Assembly (NCBI GenBank): GCA_002424295.1
Contig: DIQY01000092.1
Location: 1 to 28,905 of the forward strand
DNA: 28,905 bases
From: Ruminococcaceae bacterium UBA5450
GTDB lineage: Bacteria; Bacillota; Clostridia; Oscillospirales; Acutalibacteraceae
Reading direction: 5' to 3'
Of the stretch, positions 7,051 to 15,427 are shown in pieces. The first letter of the stretch is position 1. The number at the start of each line of letters is the position of its first letter. The notes under the pieces were generated by a model that was given only the letters and a program-made list of their open reading frames with translations, was not told the DNA's origin and did no database searches. The position numbers and the translations under genes are program-made.

Positions 7051-8205
7051 ATGGCTTTTTGTCATTTTATTCCAACAAAAGTTCTTTACGGGAAGGGAAG
7101 CTTAGAAACACTTCATGAGCAGAAGATGCCCGGAAGAAAAGCGTTGATTGTGATTTCAGCGGGAATCTCAATGAAAAAATACGGCTATCTGAAACGGATC
7201 GAAGAGCAGCTTGATAAAGCAGGCGTTATGCACGTCTTATTCGACCGGATTCAGCCGAACCCAATTAAAGCACATGTTATGGAAGGGGCCAAGCTTGCAA
7301 ATGCGGTCGGCTGTGATTTTGTGGTTGGTTTAGGCGGCGGCAGCAGCATTGATTCGGCAAAGGCAATCGCCGTCATGGCAACAAATCCAGGGGATTATTG
7401 GCAGTATGTAGAAGGAGAGCCGCTGAAAAAATCTCCTCTGCCGATTGTAGCGATTCCGACGACAGCCGGAACCGGGACGGAAGCAGATCTCTGGACGGTG
7501 ATCACCAACGAAAAGACGCAGGAAAAAAGAGGATTCGGCTGTGATGAAACTTATCCAAAAATTGCAGTGGTGGATTCTGACCTGATGATGACAGTTCCTC
7601 CCCGTTATACGGCTTTTCAGGGATTTGATGCGCTCTTTCACAGCACAGAGGGATATCTTTCCAATCAGGCTGACCTTTTCAGCGATTTATATGCTCTCAA
7701 AGCGATTGAGCTGATTGGGAAAAATCTCAGAGCGGCTGTTGAAAATGGAGAAAACGAGGAAGCCCGCGCTAATATGGCACTGGGAAGCATGATCTCTGGA
7801 TTTGTGGAATCTACGGCTGGCTGCATTTCGGAACATTCAATTGAGCATGCACTCAGCGCGAAGCATCCGGATTTGCCGCATGGAGCGGGACTGATTATGA
7901 TTTGCGAAGCGTATTACCGCCAGTTCTGCAACAAAGGCTGCTGTGATGAACGTCTGGTTCGGATGGCAAAGGCACTCGGAAACGAAAAGGCAGAGAAACC
8001 GGAAGATTTTGTAATTGCTCTGCATGAATTGATTGAGGAATGCCATGTAGATGATTTAAAAATGTCGGATTACGGAATCTTAAAGGAAGATCTTCATACG
8101 CTGAGAGTAGACGCGATGGGCTCGATGGGCGGCAATTTCAAAAAGGATCCGGCGCCCCTTTCAGGGGACGAAGTGGAAGCAATTTTAGAGGTTTCTTACC
8201 GGTAA
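7051..8205 (+). CDS. Iron-containing alcohol dehydrogenase
   Basis: NAD(P)-dependent group III (Fe-type) alcohol dehydrogenase, 384 residues, presumably cytosolic and used to reduce an aldehyde or oxidise an alcohol. The cofactor loop GLGGGSSIDSAK is at about 93-104. The TTAGTGTEA segment typical of the family is at 137-145. All four expected metal ligands are visible: D193 and H197 (GFDALFH), H266 (IEHAL) and H277 (LPHG). A strong SD, AAGGAGG at 7037-7043, sits 7 nt before the ATG. Only 10 bp separate it from ispD, so it likely leads an operon with ispD-ispF. Substrate is not determined by sequence; annotated relatives include butanol and lactaldehyde reductases. It is not a recognisable glycerol-1-phosphate dehydrogenase. 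Confidence 0.9.
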   Translation: MAFCHFIPTKVLYGKGSLETLHEQKMPGRKALIVISAGISMKKYGYLKRIEEQLDKAGVMHVLFDRIQPNPIKAHVMEGAKLANAVGCDFVVGLGGGSSIDSAKAIAVMATNPGDYWQYVEGEPLKKSPLPIVAIPTTAGTGTEADLWTVITNEKTQEKRGFGCDETYPKIAVVDSDLMMTVPPRYTAFQGFDALFHSTEGYLSNQADLFSDLYALKAIELIGKNLRAAVENGENEEARANMALGSMISGFVESTAGCISEHSIEHALSAKHPDLPHGAGLIMICEAYYRQFCNKGCCDERLVRMAKALGNEKAEKPEDFVIALHELIEECHVDDLKMSDYGILKEDLHTLRVDAMGSMGGNFKKDPAPLSGDEVEAILEVSYR

Positions 8206-8215
8206 AAAGGAGCGG

Positions 8216-8917
8216 ATGTTTTTGCAGGAAAAGGAGCAAAAAGCGGATTGCTGTGCAGTGATCGTGGCGGCAGGGACTTCTAGTCGTATGGGGTTTTCCA
8301 AGCAGGAAGTCCCTGTTTTAGGGATTCCTGCACTGGAATATTGCCTATATGCATTCGAAAAAGCGCCGCGGGTCGGAGCGATTGTAGTCGTCTGTCCAAC
8401 AGGAAAACAGGAATTTTATGAAAAATGGCTTCTGCCGAAATCCCATAAGCCGCTTCTGATTATACAGGGCGGCGACACCCGACAGCAATCGGCGCAAAAA
8501 GGGGTTGAGGCGTCACCTGATTATCCACTGGTTGCGGTACATGACGGAGCTAGAATTTTAATTACGCCGCAAGAAATCCAACACGCTATTTCCGATGCCG
8601 AAAAATATGGTGCTTCTGCATTGGCAGTACCGGTGAAAGACACCATCAAAATAGTTGATGAGAGTGGGCTGGTTCTAGGGACTCCGCAGAGAAATACTCT
8701 TTGGGCAGTACAAACGCCTCAAGTGTTTCGGCGGAAACAATATTTGGAGTTCCTGAAAAAAGCAGATGGTGAGGATACGGATGACTGCCAGCTGTTTGAA
8801 AAGGCAGGGGAAAAGGTCCATCTTTGTAGGGGCAGCTATACGAATTTTAAACTGACCACACCGGAAGATTTGGAATTTGCCGAAGTAATCCTGAAAAAAC
8901 GGGAGGAAAACAGATGA
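8216..8917 (+). CDS. ispD: 2-C-methyl-D-erythritol 4-phosphate cytidylyltransferase
   Basis: Makes CDP-methylerythritol from MEP and CTP, third step of the MEP isoprenoid pathway. Nucleotidyltransferase fold of 233 residues. The CTP-binding start VIVAAGTSSRMGFSKQ is at residues 15-30; the usual PKQ is SKQ here. QGGDTRQQSAQKG is near 84-96, and HDGAR at 109-113 replaces the common HDAAR. The K-D-T-I-K segment (141-145) and TNFKLTTPEDL near the C-terminus are present. The SD AGGAG (8208-8212) is only 3 nt from the ATG; TTG at 8222 would have 9-nt spacing and is a possible alternative start. The ATGA overlap with ispF argues for IspD over the related ribitol-phosphate enzyme TarI, although a neighbouring dehydrogenase would also suit TarI. 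Confidence 0.9.
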   Translation: MFLQEKEQKADCCAVIVAAGTSSRMGFSKQEVPVLGIPALEYCLYAFEKAPRVGAIVVVCPTGKQEFYEKWLLPKSHKPLLIIQGGDTRQQSAQKGVEASPDYPLVAVHDGARILITPQEIQHAISDAEKYGASALAVPVKDTIKIVDESGLVLGTPQRNTLWAVQTPQVFRRKQYLEFLKKADGEDTDDCQLFEKAGEKVHLCRGSYTNFKLTTPEDLEFAEVILKKREENR

Positions 8918-9393
8918 GAATTGGGCATGGATATGATGTTCACCGCTTAGTTGAGGGACGAAAGCTGATTTTAGGGGGAACAGAGATCCCATATAAAAAG
9001 GGACTTTTGGGGCATTCTGATGCAGATGTATTGCTGCATGCGATTTCGGATTCTCTTTTGGGCGCTTTGGCGTTGGGAGATATCGGATGTTTGTTTCCTG
9101 ATACCGATCCCACCTATGAGGGAGCGAACAGCTTGTTTTTGCTTCAAAAAGTTGTGCAGAAAGTTCGTGAAAAAGGCTACTCTATCGAAAATCTGGATGC
9201 GACAATTTTGTGCCAAGAGCCCAAACTGCGCCCTTATATTACAGAAATGCGCAAAAATATTGCGAAAGCTTGTCTGATAGAGCCCCAAAGAGTCAGCGTA
9301 AAAGCAACGACGGAAGAAGGGCTCGGTTTTACCGGTTCCGGAGAAGGAATCGCTGCTCACTGTGTTTGTCTTTTAACAGAAAAAAATAATTAA
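8914..9393 (+). CDS. ispF: 2-C-methyl-D-erythritol 2,4-cyclodiphosphate synthase
   Basis: Cyclises CDP-methylerythritol phosphate to MEcPP with release of CMP. Normally a zinc-dependent homotrimer. At 159 residues it has the standard size. Metal ligands D8 and H10 lie in GHGYDVHRL and H42 in LLHAISD, with H34 of GHSDADV also conserved. ALGDIGCLFPDTDP follows at about 53-66, and the C-terminal TTEEGLGFTGSGEGIAAH completes the active site and CDP pocket. The ATG overlaps the ispD stop as ATGA, and GGGAGGA (8901-8907) is the SD. The next enzyme steps, IspG and IspH, are iron-sulfur proteins not encoded here. The downstream gene pair handles sulfur, which may or may not be relevant. Confidence 0.96.
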   Translation: MRIGHGYDVHRLVEGRKLILGGTEIPYKKGLLGHSDADVLLHAISDSLLGALALGDIGCLFPDTDPTYEGANSLFLLQKVVQKVREKGYSIENLDATILCQEPKLRPYITEMRKNIAKACLIEPQRVSVKATTEEGLGFTGSGEGIAAHCVCLLTEKNN

Positions 9394-9431
9394 ATACTTT
9401 CTTTTCTTGAATCGAAAATAGTCAGATTGGC

Positions 9432-9465
9432 GTCCCTCTGCATACTCTGGAGTAAAACAGAGGGG
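9432..9465 (+). promoter_or_regulatory. Compound hairpin covering the SD of the DUF3343 gene
   Basis: CCCTCTG at 9434-9440 pairs with CAGAGGG at 9458-9464, extended by two wobble pairs. Inside it TACT (9443-9446) pairs with AGTA (9451-9454). The 3' arm contains the AGAGGGG that should serve as SD for the ATG at 9474. No T-tract follows, so translational control is likelier than termination. Confidence 0.5.
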
Positions 9466-9473
9466 TGGTAACT

Positions 9474-9704
9474 ATGGAAAGACCTATGATTCTGGTTAGC
9501 TCAATTACGTATGCATTAAAAGGGCGGGATCTCCTGCTTTCTTATAAAATTTCTTCTTTTGTAGAACGAATTCCTCATTTATCGAAACAAACAGGCTGTG
9601 GATATGCTTTGTATGTACCAAAGGAAACGGATGAAGCAGAAACAATTCTCAAAGAAGCTGGCATTAAGGTTCTCGGGCGTGAGAAAAGGGCGAGTACAGT
9701 ATGA
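9474..9704 (+). CDS. DUF3343 protein, putative sulfur/selenium carrier
   Basis: Small 76-residue protein of the DUF3343 family (Pfam describes it as a putative Se/S carrier-like protein). It contains one cysteine only, C42, in the motif TGCGYAL, which is where the family keeps its conserved CG. The N-terminal strand ILVSSITYALKG is followed by helices, fitting a small alpha/beta fold. The ATG at 9474 uses AGAGGGG (9459-9465); an in-frame GTG at 9465 falls inside that site. It overlaps the cysteine desulfurase start as ATGA, so the two are probably made together. The likely role, taken from family and context, is to accept a persulfide (or selenide) from the desulfurase and pass it on. The final acceptor is unknown. 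No selD, yedF or molybdenum hydroxylase genes are in the window. Confidence 0.8.
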   Translation: MERPMILVSSITYALKGRDLLLSYKISSFVERIPHLSKQTGCGYALYVPKETDEAETILKEAGIKVLGREKRASTV

Positions 9705-10843
9705 TTTATCTTGATAATGCGGCAACTACATTCCCAAAACCAACAGAAGTTTGGAAGGCAATGCAGCTTGCTTTGGTGCGTTATGGGGCAAATCCGGGCA
9801 GGTCCGGACACAGTATGAGTCTGCGTGCTGCAGAGGAGGTTTATCACTGTAGGGAAGCGGCTGCAAAACTTTTTGATGCTGAAGGACCAGAAAATGTGTC
9901 CTTTACAATGAACTGCACGCAATCCCTGAATTTTGCAATTAAAGGGCTGGTAAAAACTGGGGGGCATGTGGTTACTTCTAATTTGGAGCATAATGCGGTA
10001 ATGCGCCCTCTTGAAGCGCTGCAGAAAGAGGGAATCATTACTTACACGCAGGCAAAAGTTGTTCCTGAAGATCATAATGCTACACTGGAGAATTTTCGAG
10101 AGGCATTGAGGGAGAATACTTGTTTAGTCGTCTGCACACAGGCTTCAAATGTTTGGGGCATTCGGGTTCCGGTAGAGCGAATCTGCGCAATGGTCAATCA
10201 GTATCAAATCCCGATGGTGGTAGACTGTGCTCAGACAGCAGGAGTGGTCCCGATTTCCATGAAAGACGGATACGCGTGCATTTGTATGGCAGGTCATAAG
10301 GGACTTTATGGCCCTATGGGAACCGGAATCATGGTTATGCGCTCCGGACTTTCTATGAAAACGTTGATAGAAGGAGGAACCGGAACAGATTCTATGAATC
10401 TTTCACAACCAGAGACGATCCCAGACCGTTTTGAAAGTGGAACTGTTAATCTTCCTGGAATTGCCGGACTTCATCAAGGAATTTTATTTGTTCAAAAGAA
10501 AACGCCGCCTAAAATCGCAGCTTATGAGATGAGACTTTCACAAATGTTTTATGCCGGTCTGAGCCATATGAAAAATGTGAAGCTCTATACACCGATGCCG
10601 TCACTGCCTGATTATGTTCCGGTTATTTCTTTTAATATTGAGGGAATGGAAAGTGAGGTAGCCGGGGAAAAATTAAACAAAGAGGGAATTGCGGTGCGTG
10701 CTGGGTTGCAGTGTGCACCCTGTGCACATCAGGCACTTGGAACTTTGGAAAGCGGAGCTGTTAGAGTTTGTCCTTCTGCTTTTACAACAGAAAAAGAAAT
10801 CCAAATGGCTTTAAAAGCGGTGAAAAAAATTTCTGCTAGCTAA
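9701..10843 (+). CDS. Cysteine desulfurase family protein (class V aminotransferase fold)
   Basis: PLP enzyme expected to release sulfur from cysteine as a protein-bound persulfide with alanine as by-product. 380 residues. The N-terminal YLDNAATTFPKP is typical. D175 and Q178 (VVDCAQTAG) should hold the PLP ring, and K200 in AGHKG is the Schiff-base lysine. The catalytic loop is VRAGLQCAPCAH, with C338 the expected persulfide cysteine and C341 nearby. The CAPCAH loop fits the subfamily described for Enterococcus EF2568 (TIGR01977) better than IscS or SufS. ATGA overlap with the DUF3343 gene. No iscU or sufU scaffold follows; cdaA comes next behind a separate promoter. A role in selenium handling or in tRNA/cofactor thiolation is possible but not shown. 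Confidence 0.88.
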   Translation: MIYLDNAATTFPKPTEVWKAMQLALVRYGANPGRSGHSMSLRAAEEVYHCREAAAKLFDAEGPENVSFTMNCTQSLNFAIKGLVKTGGHVVTSNLEHNAVMRPLEALQKEGIITYTQAKVVPEDHNATLENFREALRENTCLVVCTQASNVWGIRVPVERICAMVNQYQIPMVVDCAQTAGVVPISMKDGYACICMAGHKGLYGPMGTGIMVMRSGLSMKTLIEGGTGTDSMNLSQPETIPDRFESGTVNLPGIAGLHQGILFVQKKTPPKIAAYEMRLSQMFYAGLSHMKNVKLYTPMPSLPDYVPVISFNIEGMESEVAGEKLNKEGIAVRAGLQCAPCAHQALGTLESGAVRVCPSAFTTEKEIQMALKAVKKISAS

Positions 10844-10855
10844 ACAGAAAAGGTG

Positions 10856-10884
10856 TTTTCATCTTCCGATAGATATGTTAGAAT
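10856..10884 (+). promoter_or_regulatory. Promoter of cdaA-cdaR
   Basis: TTTTCA at 10856-10861, 17-bp spacer and TAGAAT at 10879-10884, with TG at 10876-10877 (extended -10). Confidence 0.65.
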
Positions 10885-10938
10885 AAAAAAGTAATGGATC
10901 AATTTCAGAATAAAAGAAGTTAAAAAGGAGGCGTTTCT

Positions 10939-11826
10939 ATGGGGCAGCTTGCAACATTTTGGACTGCTTTGGGAAGATTATTCCAAAGTTTTCAGCTCAA
11001 AGATTTACTGGATATCGCCCTTGTCTCCTTTATTATTTATAATGCAATTAAGTTAATTCGAGAGACCCGAGCCGCTCAGTTGGTCAAAGGAATTATTTTA
11101 GTAGCAGGGGTCTGGTTGATTGCGCTGGCGTTTAATCTTTATGTGATGACTTCGCTTTTGCAGTATCTGTTTCAGTTTGGACTTTTAGCAGTTGTTGTGC
11201 TGTTCCAGCCGGAATTGCGCCGCGCTTTGGAACAAATCGGCCGCAGTGGGAATTTGAATAGTGCTGGAAAAAAGTTTTTTGGCGCTCAGCATAATTGGAA
11301 AAGCGAGGAACGTGAGACTCATAAGCTGCGGGGGATCATTGCAATTGTAGATTCCTGCGAGGCAATGTCTCGGTCGAAAACGGGTGCTTTGATTGTCTTT
11401 GAACGTCATACCCGTTTGGGAGAAATTATTAATACGGGGACTGTTGTGAATGCGGTTCCTTCGGCGCCGATTATCTGTAATATCTTTTTTAATAAAGCTC
11501 CGCTTCATGACGGTGCAATGATTATCCGTGACGGGATGGTTTATGCTGCCGGATGTATTCTGCCTTTAACGAAAGACGAGACGGTGGATATTAATCTTGG
11601 AACCCGACATCGTGCCGCAATCGGTATGAGCGAAAATTCTGATGCCGTTGTTGTAGTTGTTTCAGAGGAGACCGGGCAGATTTCTATTGCGCTCAATGGC
11701 TCGATTACGCGGAACTATACAAGGGAGACGCTGCAGGAAAAGCTGTGCTCTCTGCTTCTGGAAGAATCCGTCCCAAAGAAAAAATGGAACGGTTTCTTTT
11801 CGAAAAGGGGGCGGAAAGAATCATGA
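10939..11826 (+). CDS. cdaA: Diadenylate cyclase CdaA
   Basis: Membrane-bound synthase that condenses two ATP to cyclic di-AMP, which controls potassium and osmolyte balance and cell-wall homeostasis. 295 residues. Three hydrophobic segments lie at about 24-40, 51-70 and 73-90. The DisA_N catalytic domain follows, with the essential DGA at 191-193 (PLHDGAMII) and RHR at 223-225 (GTRHRAAIG). SD AAGGAGG at 10925-10931 lies 7 nt before the ATG. The gene heads a two-gene operon, and its end overlaps cdaR as ATGA. The usual third gene of this operon in Firmicutes, glmM, does not follow. All catalytic motifs are intact. Confidence 0.96.
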   Translation: MGQLATFWTALGRLFQSFQLKDLLDIALVSFIIYNAIKLIRETRAAQLVKGIILVAGVWLIALAFNLYVMTSLLQYLFQFGLLAVVVLFQPELRRALEQIGRSGNLNSAGKKFFGAQHNWKSEERETHKLRGIIAIVDSCEAMSRSKTGALIVFERHTRLGEIINTGTVVNAVPSAPIICNIFFNKAPLHDGAMIIRDGMVYAAGCILPLTKDETVDINLGTRHRAAIGMSENSDAVVVVVSEETGQISIALNGSITRNYTRETLQEKLCSLLLEESVPKKKWNGFFSKRGRKES

Positions 11827-13172
11827 ACCAGGAACCAAAACAAGATGAGATACTCCGAATTTTAACAGAAGAGCCAAAGAAAAAAAAGAAACAAAGGATT
11901 CGTCCCGGGGATTGGTTCTATAATAACCGGTTTGTTATGGTCTTTTCCATCGTGATTTCTTTAGCCTTATGGCTTTTAATGGCTTATAACGATACACAGA
12001 GGAATCCGGTGATTGTCAGCGATGTTCCGATCAACGTGACACTTCCGGAAACATTGCAGCAAAAAGAGCTCAAAGTTTACGGGCTTGCTTCCGATGCGAC
12101 TGCAAAAGTTGGTGTTACCGGTACTCCTACCATTGTTTATGCTTTGAACAGCACAAATATGGAAGTGGTGCCGGAAAGCCTTTCAGAAATTAGTGGTCCG
12201 GGCGATTATAATTTGAAGCTCAAAGTGAATAAAACCGGTGCTTATAGCAATTATGATGTCAAAAGTATTTCTCCTTCCAGTATTTCTGTAACGGTCGATT
12301 ATGCGGCAGAAAAGACTTTTGAAATCAAGCTGCCCTCTGTGATGGATCAGATCAATAATGACAGCTATTTTAGTCCCGGTCCGACACTTTCCATGGAGAA
12401 TGTAACGGTTTCAGGCCCAAAGAGCGAAATCGATAAAATTGACCATGTTTCGTTTAACTATACGCCGAGCCCCAGTCCTTTGGAAGAGACAAAGAAGACT
12501 TCAGCAAGCTTGATCCTTTATGATTCGGATAATAAGGAGATCCATTCCAAACTCCTTTCTATGAGCCCTTCTGTTGTCGATATCAGTGTGCAGGTGGTGC
12601 CTAAAAAGACAGTGACTTTGGTACCGACCTTTAAGAATAAGCCTGCTGGGATTAGTCTTTCAAAAGATTCCTATACGGTAAGTCCTGCGACAATTGAAGT
12701 GGCAGCGCCCAAGAATGTGTTGTCTAAGCTTTCTGACACACTGGAATTGGCACCAGTCGATTTTTCTCAGATTTCCACCACACAGTATGCATTTAATCAG
12801 GGAATTACGCTGCCGACAGATTGCCAGAACCTGAGTGCTTCTTCTACGGCAAAAGTTACACTTAATAATCTTGCAAATTATACGACCAAGAATTTGGAAG
12901 TCACGAATTTTACGCTCACGAATATTCCTACGGGGACTTCGGCAAAAATTTTGACGGAGAAGCTGGAAGTGATGGCAGTTGGACCGGAGGCAGATCTGGA
13001 ATCAATGACAGGCTCCAATCTTATCGCAACGGTAGACCTTTCCGGCAGAGAAGGCAGTATCGGGACGATTCCAGTCCAGGTTTCTGTTGCAGTAAGCGGT
13101 TCAAACCGCAGTTGGATTTATGGAAATTATACGGTCAATGTTATCTTTTCGGGAATGGCTAGTACGGGTTAG
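11823..13172 (+). CDS. cdaR: CdaR/YbbR-domain regulator of CdaA
   Basis: Membrane-anchored extracytoplasmic protein that modulates CdaA. 449 residues. A basic, lysine-rich cytoplasmic start (about residues 1-35, with a KKKKKQR run) leads into one membrane segment at about 37-55 (VMVFSIVISLALWLLMAY). The rest is a series of beta-rich YbbR repeats outside the cell, recognisable by recurring V-x-V-P-x-x-V/L-x-P strands and SPSSISVTVDY-type ends; I estimate three or four. The ATG at 11823 forms an ATGA overlap with the cdaA stop. A longer reading from 11745 would run inside cdaA and is unlikely. It is followed by a terminator, so the operon ends here. Confidence 0.92.
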   Translation: MNQEPKQDEILRILTEEPKKKKKQRIRPGDWFYNNRFVMVFSIVISLALWLLMAYNDTQRNPVIVSDVPINVTLPETLQQKELKVYGLASDATAKVGVTGTPTIVYALNSTNMEVVPESLSEISGPGDYNLKLKVNKTGAYSNYDVKSISPSSISVTVDYAAEKTFEIKLPSVMDQINNDSYFSPGPTLSMENVTVSGPKSEIDKIDHVSFNYTPSPSPLEETKKTSASLILYDSDNKEIHSKLLSMSPSVVDISVQVVPKKTVTLVPTFKNKPAGISLSKDSYTVSPATIEVAAPKNVLSKLSDTLELAPVDFSQISTTQYAFNQGITLPTDCQNLSASSTAKVTLNNLANYTTKNLEVTNFTLTNIPTGTSAKILTEKLEVMAVGPEADLESMTGSNLIATVDLSGREGSIGTIPVQVSVAVSGSNRSWIYGNYTVNVIFSGMASTG

Positions 13173-13200
13173 CGGCAAATTCAAAATGAGAGAATAAAAG

Positions 13201-13248
13201 GATACCTTTCAAATCCGGATTTTTCGGAGGCGAGAGGTATCTTTTTTA
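13201..13248 (+). terminator. Intrinsic terminator of cdaA-cdaR
   Basis: Outer stem 13201-13210 with 13232-13241 (GATACCT / AGGTATC core), inner stem TCCG 13214-13217 with CGGA 13225-13228, then CTTTTTTATT. Confidence 0.85.
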
Positions 13249-13270
13249 TTGGAGACTTTTGAATTGCAGG

Positions 13271-13299
13271 TTGAAACAAAGTGCTAAAAATGATAAAAT
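13271..13299 (+). promoter_or_regulatory. Promoter of the recJ-rel cluster
   Basis: TTGAAA at 13271-13276, 17-bp spacer and TAAAAT at 13294-13299, preceded by TGA at 13291-13293 (extended -10). It starts about 75 bp before recJ. Confidence 0.8.
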
Positions 13300-13345
13300 A
13301 TATTATTCCGTCATTATTTGAAAAATGAAGGGGAGGAGGATAGGA

Positions 13346-15427
13346 ATGAAGCGTTGGAAGGTTGCACCATGCGATCATGTTGCTGCTGTTAAGTGTGCGC
13401 GGCAGCTTGAAATTCCGGCAATGACTGCCGCTTTGCTGCAGAACCGCGGATTTGATGATCCCCAAAAAATGCACGAAATGCTGGAAGATCAGTCGATTTC
13501 GGATCCACTTTTGATGCTGGATATGGGAAAAGCAGTTTCTACAATTCAGCAAGCGATCGACCAAGAAGAACGGATCGCGGTTTATGGAGATTACGATGCA
13601 GATGGCGTCACTGCAACGGCAATGCTTGTTTCCTATCTTGCGAGCTGCGGGGCCGATGTGAATTACTATATTCCGGAGCGGGAAGGCGAAGGTTACGGAA
13701 TGAATCTTCATGCCATTGAAAAGCTGAAAGAATTTGGAATTCAGTTGATCGTTACGGTCGATAACGGGATCGCGTCTGTTGCAGAAGCAAAGAGAGCGGC
13801 AGAGCTTGGAATGAAACTGGTTATTACGGATCACCATCAGCCGCAGGGGGAGATCCCACAGGCCGAAGCGGTGGTGGATCCTCATCGGAAAGAAGATCAG
13901 AGTCCCTGCAAGATGCTTTGTGGAGCTGGGATTGCTTTTAAACTGATTTTGGCAATGGAAGGCGAATATGCGGATACGGAGAGCCTTTTGGAAGAATATG
14001 CGGAACTTGCCATGCTTGGAACGATCGGGGATGTGGTTCCGCTGGTTGGAGAAAATCGTATTCTGGTAAAAGAGGGGTTACGTCTTTTACCGAGAACAAA
14101 TCGGCCGGGGCTGCGTGCTTTAATGGAATACGCAGGAGTAAAAGAGCAGACATTGGGTGCTACTACCGTTGCTTTTTCGTTGGTACCACGTCTGAATGCT
14201 ACCGGCAGAATGGGGTCCCCAAAGAGGGCGGTAGAACTTCTGATTGGGGAGAATCCTATGGAAACGGATTCGCTTGCCGCCCAAATCTGTGCAGATAATG
14301 ACCGGCGTCGGGAAACAGAAGACCAGATTATGGAAGAGGTAATGGAGCTCTTACATAGGGAACCTCAACGCCTTTTAGATCGTGTGATTGTGGTGGAAGG
14401 ACAAAACTGGCATCATGGCGTGATTGGAATTGTTTCATCGCGGCTGACCGAACGGTTCGAAAAGCCCAGCATTGTAATTTCTGTTACCGGAGAGGAAGCG
14501 AGAGGCTCTGGGAGAAGTGTAGAGGGCTTTTCCCTTTTTGATGCGGTTTATAGCTGCCGGGATCTTTTGATCCGTTTTGGTGGGCATCCTATGGCCGCAG
14601 GACTTTCATTAGCTCCCGAAAATGTTAAATTGTTCCGAACCCGCATCAATCGGTATGCTTATGCTTTAAATTGTCCGATGCCGGTTCCTGAACTCATGTT
14701 GGACGGTATTTTAAAGCCGTCGAAAATCAGTCTGGAGATTCCAAGGGCTGCTTCTCTTCTTGAACCATTTGGAACCGGGAATCCGGCGCCCCTTTTTGGA
14801 ATCTTTGGGGTCACTTTAACAAGCATTCATCCGGTCGGAAACGGAAAGCATTTGCGCCTGCAGGTGGAAAAAGACGGAGCCGTTTTGCAGTGTATGAAGT
14901 TTGGTATGACCGCAGAACAGTTTCCTTATCAGATTGGGACGAAGCTCGATTTGGCAGTCACTTTGGAATGTCACCCGTTTCGTGGGCAGGATACCCTGTC
15001 TATTTATATCAGAGAGATGAAACTGAGTGCCTGTTCTTCAGAACTGATGATTGCAGGCAGGCAAAATTATGAAAAAATGCTCCGGAAAGAAGCGCTTTCA
15101 CCGAAGGAAGCCGCTGCAATTTTGCCAAGTCGCAGTGATGCAGCGCAGCTTTATCGAATTTTGCGGGCACAAAACGGATATCAGGGTGCAGAAGAGGGAA
15201 TTTCTCGTTTAATTGAATTGCCAATGGAGAAGATATTAACAATTCTGTATATTTTTTCTGAGAAAAATTTGATCCATATGGAAAACCTTGGTGGACAGTA
15301 TCAAATTACAATGATTCAAAATCCGCAAAAAGTTGATTTGATGGATTGCTGGGCAGTTCATTATATTGAACAGTTTGTACCAGAAAGAGAGGTGAGTGTG
15401 TATGGCGTATCCGCTGAAGACGTATGA
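13346..15427 (+). CDS. recJ: Single-stranded-DNA-specific 5'-3' exonuclease RecJ
   Basis: Exonuclease used in recombination and mismatch or base-excision repair. 693 residues. DHH phosphoesterase motifs are in order: DYDADG at 82-87, VDNG at 138-141, TDHH at 161-164 and VDPH at 177-180. The DHHA1 part has WHHGVIGIVSSRL near 355-367, GSGRS at 387-391 and GGHPMAAGLSL from 412. An OB-like domain and a C-terminal extension of about 130 residues follow. The ATG at 13346 has AGGAGG (13334-13339) at 6 nt; an in-frame ATG at 13325 precedes that site. Its last 26 bp overlap rel in another frame, so the two are probably translationally coupled. Confidence 0.95.
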   Translation: MKRWKVAPCDHVAAVKCARQLEIPAMTAALLQNRGFDDPQKMHEMLEDQSISDPLLMLDMGKAVSTIQQAIDQEERIAVYGDYDADGVTATAMLVSYLASCGADVNYYIPEREGEGYGMNLHAIEKLKEFGIQLIVTVDNGIASVAEAKRAAELGMKLVITDHHQPQGEIPQAEAVVDPHRKEDQSPCKMLCGAGIAFKLILAMEGEYADTESLLEEYAELAMLGTIGDVVPLVGENRILVKEGLRLLPRTNRPGLRALMEYAGVKEQTLGATTVAFSLVPRLNATGRMGSPKRAVELLIGENPMETDSLAAQICADNDRRRETEDQIMEEVMELLHREPQRLLDRVIVVEGQNWHHGVIGIVSSRLTERFEKPSIVISVTGEEARGSGRSVEGFSLFDAVYSCRDLLIRFGGHPMAAGLSLAPENVKLFRTRINRYAYALNCPMPVPELMLDGILKPSKISLEIPRAASLLEPFGTGNPAPLFGIFGVTLTSIHPVGNGKHLRLQVEKDGAVLQCMKFGMTAEQFPYQIGTKLDLAVTLECHPFRGQDTLSIYIREMKLSACSSELMIAGRQNYEKMLRKEALSPKEAAAILPSRSDAAQLYRILRAQNGYQGAEEGISRLIELPMEKILTILYIFSEKNLIHMENLGGQYQITMIQNPQKVDLMDCWAVHYIEQFVPEREVSVYGVSAEDV

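Noticed and set aside
9394..9431. Promoter for the DUF3343-desulfurase pair
   Set aside because: TTGAAT at 9407-9412 has no acceptable -10 at 16-18 bp, so co-transcription with ispF is preferred.
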